A stretch of DNA of 28,454 nucleotides from a virus (IMGVR_UViG_3300007735_000573:1-28454); one strand, 5' to 3'. Shown: positions 21,747 to 28,404, numbered from the stretch's first letter. Numbers and translations: made by a program. The notes: generated by a model from the sequence alone, not told the origin.

Positions 21747-23465
21747 TCAGCTTCCTTTAAACTCATTAAATGCTTCCACATAGTATTCGTAGTTCTTTTT
21801 ATCTTTATCAGAATCGTTAGTTCTAGGTGGAGATAATTCCTCAAGGCTCAAAGGAGTGGAGTGAATTTTTTTAACTTCTGCTTCCATGTGTTTCATATTC
21901 GTGGAATAACGTGTGTTCGGCTCTTCCATATCACGGTGTAACTGTCTAAGTTTTGAAGCTCTGTCGTTATCACCGTTTCGTTGGGCCGCAAACGCTTGTC
22001 TCAATATTTCGGATTTTTTCCTTCTTTGGGCAATGACATCTGGCTTAGACTGGTCTTCCTTTTCGTCATCGTCCACTTTTTTACGAAGCGGCATTATAAG
22101 ACGATAATTCACGTAAGCAAGTGCATGATCTAACATCCACACAAACCTCTGTTGAGGGTCTTCTCCTCTCATGTCTCCAAACTTGTTCATCACATATAAT
22201 CTACAAAAACTCAACTTATCCAACAGGTCGCCTAGAGTGTGTCCCTTAAATATTCTCAGAAACGCTTCCGGAGTCGTCGCGGTTTCCTTGAACCGACTTA
22301 TTGTTCCGGGCTGAACCAGAGCGGTTTCTTCGTTTTCATTCATTTCATTTGGTTCACATTTTTCGTTCATATACTTTGAAAGTTCACTTAAAAGTTCAGT
22401 TGCGGTTGTTTTACCACCGAATTTTTCATTTATCTCCCTCAATGCCTTCTTTATATCAATCCCCCTATCTCGTAGAGCACGTATGATAGCTACCGCTGAC
22501 GTTCCATAGTGGCTCAATTTCTTCTCAAGTTCAGCGTAAAGAATGTCAGCGGGTATAACATCACCTTCATCATCCGCCAAATTATCAATGGTCTTTATAA
22601 TGACGTTCTTGATTTCCTTCTCCCCCGACTTTGATGCGGCGCCCAAGGCATCCAACTCAGCCTTAATGTTAATCATGTCTATCTTGTGACGGCGTTTCTC
22701 GGATTGTGACCACGTTGCTCCTTTGACGTGCTCATCGGATTCCATCTCAGACAACTTCTTGGAAAGTTCAGATATACGTTTTTGGATTTCCGATTGGGTT
22801 TCCGGTTCATCGGTTTTCATACCCAACAAATTGTTCAATTCCGCCATACTAAGAAGTTTCACACGGTCATCGCCCATCTCGTCGGTTTTAATTTCCCAAA
22901 TCATTGTATTCGGATCAAATCCACACGCCTTCACGATTTCTATAAATAACGGAAGGTTTCTTCTATACAAATCGATGCTGCTTGACCATATAGTAAAATA
23001 TCGTTTAGCGTCTACATTAAAAATTCTAAATCTCCACGTTTCATCATAATGACTATAATCCGCGGTTCCGTCTTTTACTGTATTGTAAAGTCCGCCGAAC
23101 ATATGCGCAATGAAATCTTCCAGATGGCCGTGCCCCTTGGAACCGCCAGAAAATACGTCAATAATTACTCTTTTTTTGACCACATCATCCCAATGATCGA
23201 TCCAAGTGGAAGGTTTAAAAAAGAACTGTGTGCCCCGTTCGTTGAGGTCTTTATCGTGAAGTTGTACCACTGCTTTCTGACCGAGTTCCGGATCATCCAT
23301 TAACGCCACGTAGTTATCTTTGACACCACGCAACGGGTCAGAAAAAATGATTCCGGTGACTGCGTTCGATTCGCCACCATAACCGATATACCGTTTGGTT
23401 CCGTCTTCACGTTTCAATGTGAGAGTGTCTGGATTCTCCAAAAGAAGGTCTTTTAACTTGGTCAT
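21747..23465 (-). CDS. 572-residue unknown protein with possible capsid-targeting N-terminus
   Basis: The start M-T-K-L-K-D-L-L-L-E-N is short, amphipathic and ends L-L-E, like the capsid-targeting sequences of T4 internal proteins. Residues 20-220 are a mixed alpha/beta domain with many aromatic residues and D-V-F-S-G-G-S-K-G-H-G. Residues 225-290 are charged coiled coil (I-S-E-L-S-K-K-L-S-E-M-E), then further helices to a Lys-rich end. No enzymatic motif is recognised. It is the first gene of a pair with the 384-residue protein. The upstream region has CACTAATTATAGTG and TATATTCT but no clear late box. An ejected or head-internal role is inferred. Confidence 0.7.
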   Translation of the reverse strand: MTKLKDLLLENPDTLTLKREDGTKRYIGYGGESNAVTGIIFSDPLRGVKDNYVALMDDPELGQKAVVQLHDKDLNERGTQFFFKPSTWIDHWDDVVKKRVIIDVFSGGSKGHGHLEDFIAHMFGGLYNTVKDGTADYSHYDETWRFRIFNVDAKRYFTIWSSSIDLYRRNLPLFIEIVKACGFDPNTMIWEIKTDEMGDDRVKLLSMAELNNLLGMKTDEPETQSEIQKRISELSKKLSEMESDEHVKGATWSQSEKRRHKIDMINIKAELDALGAASKSGEKEIKNVIIKTIDNLADDEGDVIPADILYAELEKKLSHYGTSAVAIIRALRDRGIDIKKALREINEKFGGKTTATELLSELSKYMNEKCEPNEMNENEETALVQPGTISRFKETATTPEAFLRIFKGHTLGDLLDKLSFCRLYVMNKFGDMRGEDPQQRFVWMLDHALAYVNYRLIMPLRKKVDDDEKEDQSKPDVIAQRRKKSEILRQAFAAQRNGDNDRASKLRQLHRDMEEPNTRYSTNMKHMEAEVKKIHSTPLSLEELSPPRTNDSDKDKKNYEYYVEAFNEFKGS

Positions 23466-23689
23466 ATAGAATATACACTATAATTAGTGATTCTCCAAAC
23501 AAAACCGCCCAGAGATTTTTGTCACTCTGCTCCCGACCCATTCCCAAAAAACCGCCCAGAGAGAACTACTGTTTTTATCCGTTATAACCCATAAGAATCA
23601 ATTACCGGGCGGTCATCCACCAAAAAACTTATTATCATTCAACAGAAATCATTACCTGAGTGACTGCTTACATCAAAACAATTATTGGA
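23466..23689. other. Intergenic region with GCCCAGAGA and GGCGGTCA motifs
   Basis: There is no gene here. AACCGCCCAGAGA occurs near 23504-23515 and again near 23552-23563. The inverse core GGGCGGTCAT lies near 23605, and AGGCGGTCAT again in the promoter of the next gene near 23707. These look like binding sites or hairpin arms, at the junction between left-reading and right-reading genes. Confidence 0.45.
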
Positions 23690-23718
23690 TTGACAGACAA
23701 AGAACAGGCGGTCATACT
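23690..23718 (+). promoter_or_regulatory. Sigma-70-type early promoter
   Basis: TTGACA, 17 nt, CATACT, then 9 nt to the ATG at 23728. The expected transcript start is within 3 nt of the ATG. Confidence 0.72.
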
Positions 23719-23727
23719 ACTGCTTTT

Positions 23728-23964
23728 ATGAATCCAATTATTGAGATGAACATGAAGCCGGAGTATATATGGGAAAATGATCCAAAATCAATTGAAGAAT
23801 CATTAAGGGCGGCATTCAGTAAATTACTTAATAATGAATGTGTAGTGTCTGCCTCCTATAACCCAGAGACACGAATAGCTGATGTTATATTGACTTTGCC
23901 AGTGGAACGTATTAATATATCCTTTACTGTCACTGATAAGGGAATTGAAACGCCCAAGGAATAA
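23728..23964 (+). CDS. 78-residue unknown early protein
   Basis: A 78-residue alpha/beta protein: a helix P-K-S-I-E-E-S-L-R-A-A-F-S-K-L-L, then strands V-V-S-A-S-Y and I-A-D-V-I-L-T-L. No motif is recognised. It stands alone with a leaderless-type sigma-70 promoter between two non-coding stretches that carry related motifs. Early expression and a small regulatory role are inferred from that position only. Confidence 0.65.
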   Translation: MNPIIEMNMKPEYIWENDPKSIEESLRAAFSKLLNNECVVSASYNPETRIADVILTLPVERINISFTVTDKGIETPKE

Positions 23965-24395
23965 AATTTGCCCCTGGTTTTTTTGAGAAACCGCTTGGAA
24001 AAGACAAAAATCCACCCAGGAAAACGTCATATAAGACACATAGGATGTCTAAATAACTCTTATACGTCACCCAAGACGTAAAAAAACATCCAAAACCGAC
24101 AAGAATCTCCCCAGAGAAAAAATGCCGTGTGTTTGCCCAGCGAAAATGAGGTAAAAAAGATAATTTGACCACAAGAAAACACGCTTGCGCGAAAAGAAAC
24201 GCCCCATAGAAAAAAATGCCGTGTGTGTTGCGCCACTGTCCGCGTCACCCCGGTGGGGGGTACCGTCATATTCAGAAGTAAGCCCCCTTTTTGACAGGGG
24301 TTCCACCCCCAGTATGGGGGGGAAGCCGTCATTTTAAGGGGTTACCTGGGGTGGGTAGGGGGTTTGTCTGGGCTTATGGAGTTTATTATAGAATG
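23965..24395. repeat. Non-coding region with dispersed CCCAnnGAAA motifs and a direct repeat
   Basis: At least six related short motifs are visible on the plus strand: GCCCAAGGA (23952), ACCCAGGA (24014), ACCCAAGA (24069), CCCCAGAGAAAA (24109), GCCCAGCGAAAA (24135) and CCCCATAGAAAA (24202). An 18-19 nt direct repeat, ending in AATGCCGTGTGT, occurs at 24115-24132 and 24208-24226. Short frames on the minus strand here have repetitive Phe-rich products and look spurious. The end of the region is G-tract rich. A replication origin, regulator-binding array or packaging element are the options. Confidence 0.5.
24348..24372 (+). other. Potential G-quadruplex tract
   Basis: GGGG, T, GGG, TA, GGGGG, TTTGTCT, GGG in 25 nt meets the four-run G-quadruplex pattern. 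Nearby CCCCGGTGGGG (around 24248-24258) and ACCCCCAGTATGGGGGGG could form hairpins. Confidence 0.5.
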
Positions 24396-24656
24396 TCAAG
24401 CCGTCATCCAGCTCGGTGTAACCCCTTCAAGACCTTCGAGATAGGTGAGGGCCTCTTTCTGAATTGGGGTCATGGTGTAGGAGGAATGAAGTCCGGCCTT
24501 CCGTTCAGCCTTATACTCCTTGGTCAGTTTCTTGATAATCTTCTGACAGAGATTATTACCGATCTTGTCGGTTACTTGTGGGGAGGAGAGTCGGAGACAG
24601 AGGTATTCGTGAGCTTGTTTGGTGGTCATGTTCATCGGAGTTAGGTTCAATTTCAT
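24396..24656 (-). CDS. 86-residue unknown early protein
   Basis: An 86-residue basic helical protein with M-T-T-K-Q-A-H-E-Y-L, K-I-I-K-K-L-T-K-E-Y and T-P-I-Q-K-E-A-L-T-Y-L-E. Its TTGACT-N17-CATACT promoter ends 9 nt before the ATG, which favours this strand over the overlapping plus-strand frame. A small regulatory or nucleic-acid-binding role is possible. No motif is decisive. Confidence 0.65.
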   Translation of the reverse strand: MKLNLTPMNMTTKQAHEYLCLRLSSPQVTDKIGNNLCQKIIKKLTKEYKAERKAGLHSSYTMTPIQKEALTYLEGLEGVTPSWMTA

Positions 24657-24665
24657 TGTGCGATT

Positions 24666-24694
24666 AGTATGGGGTTAAATTGATAAAAAGTCAA
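24666..24694 (-). promoter_or_regulatory. Sigma-70-type early promoter
   Basis: TTGACT (24694-24689), 17 nt, CATACT (24671-24666), then 9 nt to the ATG at 24656. Confidence 0.72.
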
Positions 24695-24701
24695 GCCTCT
24701 C

Positions 24702-25013
24702 TTACCAACCGAAGTTGGCCGCCGTGAGGACGTTCCGTTTTACGTTCTTCTTCGTCACCTTAACTACCTCAGTGTAAGTGGTTTCCATCATGGTGAGAGC
24801 GTCCAGTGGGATAACGTCGTCCATTCCATTACCGAAGACGACCACGAATCCATTCTTGGTGATTGGCCAGCCGAGACGCGCTCGAGCTGCGGTAGTCCGT
24901 TCACGATAAACAACCCGGCCGACCTTGTAGGTGGTGTCCATCATCAGCTTCACTGTGCGGTTGAGAGTGATGGTTTTCTCGGTGATCCGTTTGGTAGTGT
25001 TCGTCGGTTTCAT
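24702..25013 (-). CDS. 103-residue basic unknown early protein
   Basis: I take the ATG at 25013 (M-K-P-T-N-T-T-K-R-I). An upstream in-frame ATG at 25049 lies within the -35 box of the promoter. The product is Thr/Lys/Arg-rich, with R-V-V-Y-R-E-R-T-T-A-A-R-A-R-L-G-W and a V-V-V-F-G-N-G-M-D-D strand. Beta-rich, SH3-like folds are possible. Function unknown. Confidence 0.65.
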   Translation of the reverse strand: MKPTNTTKRITEKTITLNRTVKLMMDTTYKVGRVVYRERTTAARARLGWPITKNGFVVVFGNGMDDVIPLDALTMMETTYTEVVKVTKKNVKRNVLTAANFGW

Positions 25014-25019
25014 GGTTAA

Positions 25020-25049
25020 AGAATACCATTTATTTAACAAAAAAGTCAA
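25020..25049 (-). promoter_or_regulatory. Sigma-70-type early promoter overlapping a terminator stem
   Basis: TTGACT (25049-25044), 18 nt, TATTCT (25025-25020), then 6 nt to the ATG at 25013. The -35 shares bases with the hairpin at 25048-25076. Confidence 0.62.
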
Positions 25050-25076
25050 GCCGTCAGCTGATTAAACTGACGGCTT
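25048..25076 (-). terminator. Hairpin terminator after the 42-residue gene
   Basis: A 10-bp perfect stem, AAGCCGTCAG with CTGACGGCTT, and a 9-nt loop. On the minus strand it runs into GACTTTTTT, as a terminator should. It lies 23 nt past the 42-residue gene stop. Confidence 0.7.
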
Positions 25077-25098
25077 TAACTTACTTAATTTGAACTGG

Positions 25099-25227
25099 TT
25101 AGACGGATTGTCCCTTCTTCCACTGTTCAGCCTTGGCGACTGCTGCTTCTACCTTCTTCTGGTTACGACGTGCGAACAGAACTCCAGCAACCGCTCCAAC
25201 TACCGCTCCTGCAATGAATAATACCAT
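25099..25227 (-). CDS. 42-residue single-pass membrane protein
   Basis: ATG at 25227, with an A-A-A-G-G-A-A-G Shine-Dalgarno-like sequence just before it, unusual in this window. The product starts M-V-L-F-I-A-G-A-V-V-G-A-V-A-G-V-L-F-A, one membrane helix with Gly/Ala packing faces, followed by a basic stretch R-R-N-Q-K-K and a helical tail. A longer in-frame start at 25314 would overlap the divergent promoter region and is unlikely. The 5' leader holds GAAACC/GGTTTC inverted repeats, which might control translation. Confidence 0.6.
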   Translation of the reverse strand: MVLFIAGAVVGAVAGVLFARRNQKKVEAAVAKAEQWKKGQSV

Positions 25228-25278
25228 AAACTTCCTTTCGTTTGTTGAAACCGTTGTGGTTTCATTGATAAATAGGGC

Positions 25279-25306
25279 TTGATTTGTATAAAATCTGGGG
25301 TAAACT
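25279..25306 (+). promoter_or_regulatory. Sigma-70-type early promoter
   Basis: TTGATT, 16 nt, TAAACT, then 10 nt to the ATG at 25317. Confidence 0.68.
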
Positions 25307-25316
25307 GTCCCCACAA

Positions 25317-25580
25317 ATGAAAAAGAACTACAATCACAGTTTCAAGGTCGGTGACATGGTTTATACCACTCACAACGCTTCGTGGGGTATGAAACCGATG
25401 AAGGTGATGGATCTTACCGAGGATGGTATTCGTTGTAAGAGCCCGGATTTCTCTGGTATCGGTTGGTTCGCTGCCAACGAGTGTGAGTTGTTTACAAAGA
25501 AGCGTCGGGCGGAACTGTCTGAACTTCAATCCGAGATGGTTAAGGTCAACCTTTTGAAGAAATCTTTGTTTAAGGATTGA
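25317..25580 (+). CDS. 87-residue early protein with KOW/SH3-like start
   Basis: ATG at 25317 (M-K-K-N-Y-N-H-S-F-K-V-G-D-M-V-Y). A TTG at 25284 is in frame but lies inside the promoter. F-K-V-G-D-M-V-Y-T-T is the usual first strand of small SH3/KOW-like barrels, and M-K-V-M-D-L-T-E-D-G-I-R-C continues that pattern. A charged helix ends the protein. Its TGA stop lies within the -35 box of the next gene's promoter. Function unknown. Confidence 0.7.
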   Translation: MKKNYNHSFKVGDMVYTTHNASWGMKPMKVMDLTEDGIRCKSPDFSGIGWFAANECELFTKKRRAELSELQSEMVKVNLLKKSLFKD

Positions 25581-25604
25581 CATTCGATAATAACGGTTTA
25601 AACT
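25577..25604 (+). promoter_or_regulatory. Sigma-70-type early promoter containing the previous stop codon
   Basis: TTGACA, 16 nt, TAAACT, then 9 nt to the ATG at 25614. The TGA at 25578-25580 is the stop of the 87-residue gene. Confidence 0.72.
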
Positions 25605-25613
25605 GATCCTTAA

Positions 25614-26009
25614 ATGAAATACGCGTATCGAATCGACGTCCAAGGCTTCGGAACAACAACCTACCTCAAATTTCAGTTTGACCGGCAGATTGGTGAGGGG
25701 AGCGCTTACCACAGTTCTTCTTGTTTCTCAGAATTTTCTCCTAAGACGAAATCCATCCTCCGCGCAGTCAATCAGATCAAGGGTGTGAACAAAGGACGGG
25801 AAGGTGTTTTTGGCTCAGGCGGTCTTGTAGAAGTGAATGGTTCAGAACTTGTCGTCCAGATTGCTGGAGCAGATACGTCGGCCTTTCCTAAGATTGCAGA
25901 CCGGATTGTGAAGACGGTTCAACGCCGGATCGCTCCTAACGAGTCTCGTCAGCGGGTGAAGTGTTCCACCATTCAAAAAGAAGTGGACAGGTTGAACGCA
26001 AAGGCTTGA
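25614..26009 (+). CDS. 131-residue unknown early protein
   Basis: An alpha/beta protein beginning with strands M-K-Y-A-Y-R-I-D-V and T-T-Y-L-K-F-Q-F, with G-S-G-G-L-V-E-V-N-G and K-T-V-Q-R-R-I-A. The last third is a basic helix ending L-N-A-K-A. No motif is recognised. It starts 9 nt after its promoter -10, and the next small gene begins 3 nt after its stop. Confidence 0.7.
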   Translation: MKYAYRIDVQGFGTTTYLKFQFDRQIGEGSAYHSSSCFSEFSPKTKSILRAVNQIKGVNKGREGVFGSGGLVEVNGSELVVQIAGADTSAFPKIADRIVKTVQRRIAPNESRQRVKCSTIQKEVDRLNAKA

Positions 26010-26012
26010 TTC

Positions 26013-26174
26013 GTGAACAATTCCGTCGATTCGGAAGCTGAAGTCCGAGTTTTATTGGAATCGGTGCGTGACGGATCGGATAAAGAAACAGACAATCGGG
26101 TGTGGTCAACTATGGGTGGAGCTTACACCAGTCCAATTGATCTCTTTATCAATAATTTAATTGACTTGGATTAA
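26013..26174 (+). CDS. 53-residue acidic small protein with GTG start
   Basis: A GTG start 3 nt after the preceding stop, running to TAA at 26172. The product begins M-N-N-S-V-D-S-E-A-E-V-R-V-L-L-E and ends N-N-L-I-D-L-D. It is acidic, without motifs. Close spacing suggests co-translation with the 131-residue gene. Its last codons contain the -35 of the next promoter. Confidence 0.55.
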   Translation: MNNSVDSEAEVRVLLESVRDGSDKETDNRVWSTMGGAYTSPIDLFINNLIDLD

Positions 26175-26188
26175 AATAAGTCTATACT
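26161..26188 (+). promoter_or_regulatory. Sigma-70-type early promoter
   Basis: TTGACT, 16 nt, TATACT, then 9 nt to the ATG at 26198. It is the closest to consensus in the set. Confidence 0.75.
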
Positions 26189-26197
26189 GTCCTCACA

Positions 26198-26647
26198 ATG
26201 AAATTGCGTTCTAACCAAAAGATTGAGGCCTTGATTCGTGGTGCGTTCCCCAATGCAGGTTGTTTTCGGGACCCGTCTTACGACGATGTTCTCCGTAGTT
26301 ACTCCAAAGCCCTCGATGACTGGGAACGGTATCGGGACTCCATCTGCCCAGCAAACCTTTGCCCTCCACGGTGTTGTGTTTGTGCAACCGACCCTCGGCT
26401 GAAGGACCACCCTCTCCGCCTTAATTGTCAGAAGCTTGTCAACGAGGTAAACCGTTTAGACCGTGAAGCTTACGACAAGTTGTCGGCTGCTCAAAACAAC
26501 CTTCGGTCTATGTATCGTCGTATCAACGAGTTGAAGCGTAAATTTCAGAATGGTTCTGCACCTGCTTTCATGAATTTCAAGTGTGACGACTCCAAAATTA
26601 AGTCCCACTTCAAACAACACATTGTTCCGTTGATTTACGGAGAATAG
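26198..26647 (+). CDS. 149-residue Cys-containing unknown early protein
   Basis: The N-terminal half is basic, with G-A-F-P-N-A-G-C-F-R-D-P-S-Y. The centre has C-P-A-N-L-C-P-P-R-C-C-V-C and a later Cys, a possible metal site. The second half is a long helix (L-D-R-E-A-Y-D-K-L-S-A-A-Q) and a basic region. No domain is recognised. Nucleic-acid binding is possible. Confidence 0.7.
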   Translation: MKLRSNQKIEALIRGAFPNAGCFRDPSYDDVLRSYSKALDDWERYRDSICPANLCPPRCCVCATDPRLKDHPLRLNCQKLVNEVNRLDREAYDKLSAAQNNLRSMYRRINELKRKFQNGSAPAFMNFKCDDSKIKSHFKQHIVPLIYGE

Positions 26648-26650
26648 TGG

Positions 26651-26678
26651 TTGACTTTTTATCAAAACAGAGTAGAGT
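26651..26678 (+). promoter_or_regulatory. Sigma-70-type early promoter
   Basis: TTGACT, 16 nt, TAGAGT, then 9 nt to the ATG at 26688. The -10 is the same as that of the tmRNA promoter. Confidence 0.7.
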
Positions 26679-26687
26679 TATTACCAT

Positions 26688-26954
26688 ATGACCTCAACAT
26701 TTAAAACCATTTCAACACCGATCCTTAAATCTGTCACGCTCGAACTCACTCCGGTCGAAGCAGCAATGCTTATGAGACTTTTGGGTGGAACTAACGTGCG
26801 TGAAAAATCTGAGGTAATTTTCTCGCCTGATACAAACGTGACAGACTCGAAAAATTTTAAAACCCTGGGAATCGTTATTGATCCCGCCGACGTTGTATTG
26901 CTCAATCAGATGTATTTCAACATGTCCAAAATGTTCACCAAGGCAGCAGAATAA
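26688..26954 (+). CDS. 88-residue unknown early protein
   Basis: Strands S-V-T-L-E-L-T-P, a helix V-E-A-A-M-L-M-R-L-L-G-G, and a C-terminal helix L-N-Q-M-Y-F-N-M-S-K-M-F. Compact alpha/beta. No recognised motif. The next gene starts 3 nt after its stop, so the two are probably on one transcript. Confidence 0.68.
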   Translation: MTSTFKTISTPILKSVTLELTPVEAAMLMRLLGGTNVREKSEVIFSPDTNVTDSKNFKTLGIVIDPADVVLLNQMYFNMSKMFTKAAE

Positions 26955-26957
26955 GTT

Positions 26958-27305
26958 ATGGGTTACTGCACATCATACTCTCTTAAATGGGATTGCAAGA
27001 AATCGAAAACCACTTGGGATGAAGTCTCTGACGAGATTGCTCTCCGCCAGAAGGCCGGCACCGATTTCTTTTATGCTGTGGACGAGTCGGGTCAGGGAAC
27101 CGATTCTTGCAAGTGGTATGACCACGAGAAGGAAGTTTCCGATTTCTCCAAGATTTATCCCGACGTGCTGTTTGAACTCTCAGGTGAGGGTGAGGAATCT
27201 GGAGATATTTGGAAGAAATACTTCAAGAACGGTAAGATGCAACTTTGTCAAGTCAAGATGACCTTTGACCCATTTGACGAGTCGAAGTTGAAATTGGTTG
27301 ACTAA
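26958..27305 (+). CDS. 115-residue conserved-looking phage protein (MGY type)
   Basis: Starts M-G-Y-C-T-S-Y-S-L-K-W and contains F-Y-A-V-D-E-S, C-K-W-Y-D-H-E-K-E and F-E-L-S-G-E-G-E-E-S-G-D-I-W-K-K-Y-F. The S-G-E-G-E-E followed by W-x-K-Y-F resembles a small phage group of unknown role. It is acidic and is followed by another M-G-Y protein. No enzymatic motif is evident. Confidence 0.72.
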   Translation: MGYCTSYSLKWDCKKSKTTWDEVSDEIALRQKAGTDFFYAVDESGQGTDSCKWYDHEKEVSDFSKIYPDVLFELSGEGEESGDIWKKYFKNGKMQLCQVKMTFDPFDESKLKLVD

Positions 27306-27358
27306 CGATAAAAAGTCGGTTAATCTATTGGAAGTCGAAACACTTAAAACAAAACTTT

Positions 27359-27718
27359 ATGGGTTACACACAGTACTGGGATCATAAGGGTTTCACCGAC
27401 GAACAGTGGCGAAAGCTCGTTACGTTCACCCGTAACTTGATTTCTAACACCAAGGTTCCGATTGTCAATGGTTCCGGTGATGAAGGAACTTCTCCGGTTA
27501 TCAACGAGCTCCGCATTGCGTTCAACGGTGAAGGTGACGAATCATGTGAGACGTTTAACTTGACCAAGGCTGCACAGGACTTTGAGTTCTGCAAGACCCG
27601 TCAATATCCTTATGACGAGGTTGTGGTCGCCATCATGTGTGAGGCAATGGAGATCAATCCTACGTTTAATCCCCGTTCGGATGGTGGCCCGTCGGTGTTC
27701 GGAACCAAAATCAAGTAA
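27359..27718 (+). CDS. 119-residue widespread MGYTxYW-type protein
   Basis: Starts M-G-Y-T-Q-Y-W-D-H-K-G-F-T-D-E-Q-W and has I-A-F-N-G-E-G-D-E-S-C-E-T-F-N-L, then F-E-F-C-K-T-R-Q-Y-P-Y-D-E-V-V-V-A-I. This matches a widely distributed uncharacterised protein type found in phages, plasmids and bacteria. It shares an M-G-Y start and a G-E-G-[DE]-E-S element with the preceding gene, so the two may be distant paralogues. A clear TTGACt-type promoter is not visible in the 53-nt gap. Function unknown. Confidence 0.75.
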   Translation: MGYTQYWDHKGFTDEQWRKLVTFTRNLISNTKVPIVNGSGDEGTSPVINELRIAFNGEGDESCETFNLTKAAQDFEFCKTRQYPYDEVVVAIMCEAMEINPTFNPRSDGGPSVFGTKIK

Positions 27719-27721
27719 CTT

Positions 27722-28126
27722 ATGACCTATCCTCAAAAGCCGCATTTTTACGAACGTCCTCCCGAGGCGTTGTTGAAACAACATAAGCAAGTCGCCAAGG
27801 TCAGACTTGAAAGTGATGAACTGGTTGACGTTGGGGTGTTGCTGACGGCCACTTCTCCGGGAGAGAGGTGGTATTTTGAATCCGTCACAAACCAACACGA
27901 ATACGATGAACATTATCTGGTTCGCTATCTGGAGTGGACGATTGACAATCCGCGTTTTTATCCGGAATTAATGGCTTACAACAAGGCATTAGAGGCTCAC
28001 ACTCTTCGCATGGCTGAGTATGACCGCCTCATGGTTATTTGGAACGAACAGATAGCGAAGGATGTGGAGGAAGCTGAACGGGCCCAATACGAGAAGCTCA
28101 AGTTGAAGTACGAGCCTAAGGCTTGA
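27722..28126 (+). CDS. 134-residue unknown early protein
   Basis: The N-terminal half is alpha/beta with V-A-K-V-R-L-E-S-D-E-L-V-D-V-G-V-L-L-T-A and W-Y-F-E-S-V-T. The second half is a long helix rich in Glu, Lys and Arg, with E-W-T-I-D-N-P-R-F-Y-P-E-L-M. It follows the MGY gene by 3 nt. Its stop lies in the -35 of the next promoter. Function unknown. Confidence 0.68.
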   Translation: MTYPQKPHFYERPPEALLKQHKQVAKVRLESDELVDVGVLLTATSPGERWYFESVTNQHEYDEHYLVRYLEWTIDNPRFYPELMAYNKALEAHTLRMAEYDRLMVIWNEQIAKDVEEAERAQYEKLKLKYEPKA

Positions 28127-28150
28127 CTTTCTATAAAAATACCCTACACT
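28123..28150 (+). promoter_or_regulatory. Sigma-70-type early promoter containing the previous stop codon
   Basis: TTGACT, 16 nt, TACACT, then 10 nt to the ATG at 28161. TGA at 28124-28126 ends the upstream gene. Confidence 0.72.
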
Positions 28151-28160
28151 GGTTGAACGT

Positions 28161-28400
28161 ATGAGACGTCCGATGGATAAATATCTGTGTTCCTTCAAGT
28201 GTCCCTTCTGTGGGGATAGAGTGGAAGTCACCACCGAGAAACATGAAGATTCTTGGTCAACCGTCCGTGGTCACTGTGATTCCAACACCGCCAAGATTTG
28301 TGGAATGGAATTCAATTTCGGAACATACGGTCAAGGTTTCACTCGTCAGGAAATGAAAGAGTCGGTCATGGAAGTGGTCGGTATCAACTTCATCAACTAA
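28161..28400 (+). CDS. 79-residue zinc-ribbon-like early protein
   Basis: Contains L-C-S-F-K-C-P-F-C-G-D-R (C10, C14, C17) and later G-H-C-D-S (C39) and I-C-G-M-E (C47). The C-x2-C and the C...C pair suggest one zinc ribbon. The rest is short beta strands. Binding of nucleic acid or protein is likely for this fold, but the target is unknown. Confidence 0.7.
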   Translation: MRRPMDKYLCSFKCPFCGDRVEVTTEKHEDSWSTVRGHCDSNTAKICGMEFNFGTYGQGFTRQEMKESVMEVVGINFIN

Positions 28401-28404
28401 CACA

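Noticed and set aside
23501-23720. A CRISPR array from the repeated GCCCAGAGA motifs
   Set aside because: The repeats are too short, unequal and irregularly spaced, and no cas genes are present.
24060-24332. Minus-strand Phe-rich frames across the motif-rich gap
   Set aside because: The products are built from the repeated motifs (H-T-A-F-F-S and similar), two frames are open at once, and no promoter or start signal fits.
24291-24644. Plus-strand 117-codon frame opposite the 86-residue gene
   Set aside because: The minus-strand gene has a strong promoter at the typical distance. This one begins in G-tract sequence and has no promoter.
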